Positions 58,640-64,000 of a stretch of 64,000 bases of DNA are shown in pieces. This stretch comes from Echinococcus granulosus. Its lineage: Eukaryota > Platyhelminthes > Cestoda > Cyclophyllidea > Taeniidae. Within the stretch, counting starts at the first letter, position 1; every line of letters begins with the position of its first letter. The stretch is from the NCBI RefSeq assembly GCF_000524195.1, contig NW_020170471.1, forward strand, positions 174,470-238,469, written 5' to 3'. The translations under genes and the position numbers were made by a program. The notes under the pieces were generated by a model that had not been told where the DNA came from, made no database searches, and was given only the letters and a program-made list of their open reading frames with translations.

Positions 58640-61600
58640 CTGACAGCAGGGCCTTTTTTTGACAAAATGCGCCAAACGAAGTGCCTTTATAGGGACAAAA
58701 TTCAGTCCCCTCATTCCACACCAACTCCTTTTGCCTATCAAACAGCCAGGGTCATGGGTTCGAGTTCCAACTCCGTAATAACCCTAATGTGTAATATTAC
58801 TTTAGGCTGAGTGGCTCAGGTATGCCTTCAGTTGTAAGTTTTCACAAATTTGACCAATCTGAGGTCTTAGCCTCCGGCGGTGGCTGCTTCTCCTTGGTAA
58901 TGTAACCATTTGGGCATTTTATTTTGTTTAGACCGGATTGCCTTACCATCAGCACAAGCCAAATGCATGTAAAAGCCTGCGCAGCTGGACACACGATCAA
59001 AACAAGCCCCGACTTGTTATATAACTGCGCAATTTGTCTGTTTACTGTTTAAACTAATCCGCTTTATTTCCCACGCAACTTTTCAAAAGGACTTGATATG
59101 AAACTTAGGTGTTCAAGCCGATTATGTTCTCTTTAAGACGTCACATCCTAGCCATAAAAGTTACCTGACACTTACACGTTTCTTAATGTTTGCTACAAAA
59201 ACATTATTAGCATAAGGTATAAAAGTACATTTAAACACTGCAGATGTTCACACACAGAGTGAGAGAAAAAGAGGAAGACAAAGAAGCCGTAACCCACACA
59301 AATAACGTTTGCCTTTAACAGAAGAAATCCCAAAGTGTGGTCCGGTACCTTGTGGAATATAACACCTCAAAACAAAACAAACTTCCGAACTTTTACACGT
59401 TGGACTGCACAATCGGGGTGTGGAGGGGGCTAATAATCAAGAGTCTGAGTCTAATATGGAGACAATGCGAGAATTAATAAAAGGCAGATTTTCTCCCTCT
59501 ACCTTTTGTAGCTCTCTTCATATTTTGATAACTTACGTAAGTGTCCAATAAATGACAAGTGTACTCATGTAGAACATTTTTACAAAAAAAGGAAAGTACG
59601 AGAAAAAGTCACCTTGTCAACTTGTCAGGGGACGGGGTAGGAATTGTGGGGTGGGGGAGGGATGAAAATGTTTGCCCTAAAGGGTTACAAAAAAATGATT
59701 TAAAAGCTAGAAATCCCACCATGACCTTCTTTTCCCTACATTAAGGAGCTCTATAACACCAAGTATTTCAGCGCCACCGGTTGCTGGTAGCACATTAATC
59801 TTGTAGTACTTTGGTATCCAGCCCCTTGTGTTTTCCCCCCGCGGCCAAAGTCCCATTGGTCGTGAGTGGTACGTTTTGCTACGGCAACTTTAGGCGTCTC
59901 GTTTAACTTCCTCATATTCTTACATCAAACGTTGTTTGAAAGACATCCAGGGTTACTACGGACTACGCTACACATCAAGGGTTGCAGAACTCTGCCTTAT
60001 AGGTCGAGTTCCTTCTCCTACCTCACAAAAAATCGTTTTTTGCAAGCTAGTTTAAAACCACCAAATGCGGACAGCTTTTATCAAAAATGAATGAGCATTC
60101 TGCGTTTTAACCTTCAGATTTGTTTAAATCCTGCGCGCCCTTGAGGCGGTCGCTAATCCGGTTAAGCTGCGGAAAATTGGTCAGGAGATTATTTCACTCA
60201 GAAGCTATTTGCATTTCCCGTACTCATTAAAAGTATTTTTTATTACAAAAGAGTACAGAAAAAAAGTTAACTAGGCTATTTCTTATGGTAATGGGCCTGA
60301 TTCTCACTTTACAAGGACCGAATCACGTAGACGAAATAATTGTTTACGCTGTTGTCGTTTCTTGTCAATTCCCTGCTCGCGTGTTTAACCGTCATGCTAG
60401 TTGCTTGCGTGTACTTCATCCAACAAAAAAAAAGAGGAAATTTCAAAACCTCTTCGACTCATTTTTGTTCCCCTCCTTCCCGCTTTTTGTTAGGAAAGTA
60501 CTATGGAGTTGAGCCTCTTCCTACCCTTTAAGCAAATAATTTTTCCTTTAGAAATTCACAATTTTAAAGGCAAAATATCCACCGGTTTCAATAGATACGC
60601 ATTTGGGAAAATATTTTATCCGACTTAATTGACCGTTGGAGCACAATTAGAAATGGAAGCGCGCACTTTGGTTGAGTGAAACAATTAAATGAAATATCAC
60701 AAATTTCTATTGTATATGCAAATATGACTCCACTTTCAAATTAAAATTTGCACCTTCTAGTTAATGCATTGTGATCTAAGTTAGACACAAACGGCCCCAC
60801 TTTATGACTCCCAAAGTTTTGGAGCCCTTACGCAGTTAAAAAAGGCTGAACTCTATTTTACAGGGCCCTATACTGGTTTATTGGGAATAAACTGCATAAT
60901 GAGGGTCATTTATCCTGCTTGTCATTCATCCTGCCCTTCCTGCATCTCAGCCATCTTTAGGTTGTAGCCAAAAGGCACCAATCAAATTTGCGTTGTAATT
61001 GGGATGATTTGGGACTAGGTATAAGTTAGCTTCTGAATAAGGGGATTTAGACATGCATCTGCGTACATTGCAACAAAGGTGTGGGCAAAGTGACGTGTTT
61101 TTCACTATCATAGTGGGCCGTTATAGGTCATTTCTCTTTGGCCAGTAAGAGGGCGCAAAAGGACTGCTCTCATTTTATTGGTCAATTTGTGTTAATGTGA
61201 TAGGCGTGCATTTAAAGGTCATTGGGATCAAATAGATCAATGTTTATTGACAACTTTTGGCCCTTATACAACAGAATTTTCTTACAGAAATTCCGAATCG
61301 GGAGTCAGCACGTCTCAAATGCTTTAAAACAACCCGATGGAAGCTTGTTAACATGGCAATGCTAAAATAAAAGAGGGTGGTAAATTAATTAATAGAAGGT
61401 AAAAATAGCGGTAAGAAACTAGTAAAATAGGGTAGTTGTACGCGAGATCCAAAGATTTACTGTAAATTGAAAAAAGGTGGATAAAAAATTACCTAAGGTT
61501 TTTATGAGGACTTAATTCATAAGTTTTCGAGGATTTTATTTTGAGAGGAAAATTTTGCATTCGATGGAAGATCGACTAATTTGAAGAAGCAGTGATAATG

Positions 61601-64000
61601 CAAGTTGTTTCGGTGCCATTCCTTCGTCAGTGTGCGTGACAAAGGGAATCTCTGCAATGTGACTGCGGACTAAAGAACCACCTTAAGTCAGGGAGCAATT
61701 TCCTCTGGTGAGAATTTTCAAAAGTTCTGACCATATTTCTGGCGGAACCTTTTTTGATCCATGTATTCATTCCAAATTAAACCAATTTAGAATCATTTCC
61801 ACTAATGCCATTATAGTATCCTTCTGCATTGTTTAGATTTAAGTCACCCTTAAACGCCGGATATCAATAGGGAGTAATATCGTAAAAAATTTGTAGGGAT
61901 ATATTGTCATCTCGCGAGCAATTACAGTTGATTTTTTAACGACAAATATGAGGGCAAAGTTAAAACCGTTTGACGTGTATCGTTTGAAGTCAACTGAAAT
62001 TTAGTACTCAAGCAAAAGTAAATTCGACCATTATTCGTTCTCGGCTTTGGTGAGCTACGTGAATTAAACCAAGTGCAGTTTTATTTAGAAGACATTATTG
62101 AGGTTGTGATACCATTAAATTCTTTGTTAAAAGAGGTTAAAACTGGGGTGTAAATACTGGAGACGGTCATTGTCAATGTTTTTCAGTCAAAAGGGCAAAG
62201 TTAAGGCCGGATCTACTTGAAGGAATTCGACTTAATATTTGAGTGAAAAAATATGCATTTTGCTGAGTTTTGACATGTTGGCAACATTGGCTGCACTTGT
62301 GTTAAAAGTGTGGCTTAACTGTTTTGGTCAGACGCATATCACTCAAATGTAAAATGACTAAAAGCGAACTACCGATAAAATTAATTTTAGATGGTGAATT
62401 GGGGGCTACAGACTTTGAGCACACAGTTAATACACACTTTGTCGAACGCATAAAGTGCCATCTGTTGGGTTTCCGGTTAAAGTCGTTAAATTGCACTAAC
62501 ATATTGGATACGTGTGAGCTATTTATAGGCTCGAAGATAAGCACTTTAGTTTAAAATGCGGCGCGTTGCTAAAGAAAGGCAAAGCCGTCTTCTTATATGA
62601 TTAAAAAATGATTGAATTGCAAAGAACTAAAGAGCGACGACAAATGTTGAACCAGGAGAGGCATGTGGTAAAAGGAGGGTCATTGCTGTGTAGGGGGATG
62701 AGTATATCAATCCTAACTGTCTAAATTTTAACTTAAAATTTATGACAGGTAAGCAAGAAAGCGCGACATCCTCAAGTGATGAAACTGAAAATGGCTGTCA
62801 GAGTATAAGGCGGTGTAGGCAAGTGGAAATCAAATGGGTGGTCAAGCTGTCCACATTCGTAGTTACATTGGCAATTCCATGATAAAAAGAACGATGTTGT
62901 ACACTTCATTAAAAAATCAACCCATGCGCAATAGCCACCACATTTTTTTGCAAAGCAGCACAAATAACTCAGTGTTTTCAATCTCGATGGAAGTATGCCT
63001 CATGCAATGAAACTGTTTTATTATGACGGTTTGTAAAAAACCCACTTCAAAGATAAATTGCCGATAAAAGCACTTCATATCGCTGATGTCATAGAACATT
63101 TTTGAGCTAGCAAATATGCTTGATGAATAAGTATAGTGTAACATATAAACTTGGCCAAGTTAATCCCATGAAATATAGTTACGCAAATCATGCGCTACAT
63201 GTCTTAGGTAGTGACTAGAATAGCTCTAATTTAACACGTTTTTAATTTTTTGTTGTGTTTATGTTTAAAGATAATTAGATTTCATGTTTTACGTAGTTAG
63301 CCATCCACGGCCAATAATGTTTATTTGACTCGAACCTTATTACCGTCTCTATTTCGACCTTGGCAAACCTAATAAATTTTATGCTTTCGGCATCTAAGCT
63401 CTTCACAAGTTTATGCCAACCACAGTTTTCAGGAGTTATAACTACTCGGTAATTGTCAACATTTTAACAAATGCTAAAGATCGCAATTGGTTGACCCCAC
63501 TAAAATATCTTTCAATGCCCTCGTAGAAGTAATAATTTTCCTATCTGTTATGGTCGTTGGTAATACTGGAGTGCTCTTGACCCTCCACAATCTCAAGATT
63601 ACAAGTAATTTACTTACTATTTAGTAGGTTAAGATCCCTCTGTCATATTTCTAGCGGCAGATAATGAACCGCACTACACAAACCCATTCTCCACTGCTGA
63701 TATTTTATTCACCATATCATTTATTATCTGCGCACTTTTTACTGCAGAAGTAAGACATCTACTTGCTACAAATTTTAGGTTGTTATACGACTTTTAATAA
63801 CTGGTCGACGCGTTATAAGACTCCCCATTGACGTAAGAGAATTCTGATTCATTGTAACAACTTACTACAATTTGCGAGAGCTCACAGAGTGAATCTATTT
63901 ACTTTTTGCTTTTTAAGCCTAGTTTATGCACAATTTTCTAAGGTGTCATAAAACGAGTAGTGCCAATTTTTTAGGCTTATCTTAAGTAATTTTACGATAC
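58640..64000. other. AT-rich stretch with no supportable gene
   Basis: This may be 5' intron sequence of the RGS gene or intergenic. Open frames at 62302-62554 on both strands and at 60285-60531 are unrecognised. A TTCGAGTTCC word near 58758 resembles a tRNA B box but has no partner A box. Confidence 0.45.

Noticed and set aside
58242..58665. Two overlapping minus-strand frames of 122-131 codons
   Set aside because: Not accepted as a separate gene. Only the part 58639-58494 was kept, as a tentative RGS exon, because its phase fits.
58750..58775. tRNA B-box-like word GGTTCGAGTTCC
   Set aside because: No matching A box or cloverleaf upstream; a single short motif is not enough to call a tRNA or SINE.
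62302..62554. Open frames on both strands with retroelement-like composition
   Set aside because: No reverse transcriptase, integrase or gag motif and no terminal repeats found.

Overview
The window looks like nuclear DNA of a platyhelminth, most likely a tapeworm-like parasitic flatworm (inference). Genes are split by GT-AG introns that range from 32 nt to more than 5 kb. Four predicted start codons sit 9-20 nt behind a 3' splice acceptor, as expected where a spliced leader is added in trans. The protein families are animal ones: ELAPOR, Kunitz, RGS, C2H2 zinc finger and Argonaute. No bacterial operon, rRNA, CRISPR array or intact transposase was found.

Layout. 1-2045: a weak two-exon hypothetical gene on + and some unresolved open frames. 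4751-13133 (-): a four-exon C2H2 zinc-finger transcription factor, with a 5.2-kb intron splitting the finger array. 15221-16447 (+): a single-exon 408-aa protein with a probable PTB/PID-like fold. 18140-19880 (-): a compact, frame-broken Argonaute relic with N, PAZ, MID and part of PIWI in order, carrying a perfect hairpin. 20520-27619 (-): a seven-exon secreted protein with a signal peptide, an acidic and Tyr/Arg-rich stalk, and two Kunitz domains, the first of which lacks exactly one disulfide. 27620-32318: intergenic with copies of a short dispersed repeat. 32319-46550 (+): a 19-exon ELAPOR/KIAA1324-like type I membrane protein that I could trace from signal peptide to stop. 46785-53456: gene-poor. 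53457-58639 (-): the 3' part of an RGS-domain gene, closest in feel to RGS12/14. 58640-64000: AT-rich with no supportable gene.

The genes do not form a pathway. They are ordinary metazoan signalling, secretory and transcription genes in a low-density region. The less ordinary items are the Argonaute relic and its hairpin, the disulfide-deleted Kunitz domain, the 32- and 35-nt introns, four copies of the inverted motif GTCAC-N6-GTGAC, and the acceptor-next-to-ATG arrangement. Exons were assigned by hand from splice signals, reading-frame phase and family similarity. Nothing was checked by alignment or transcript data.
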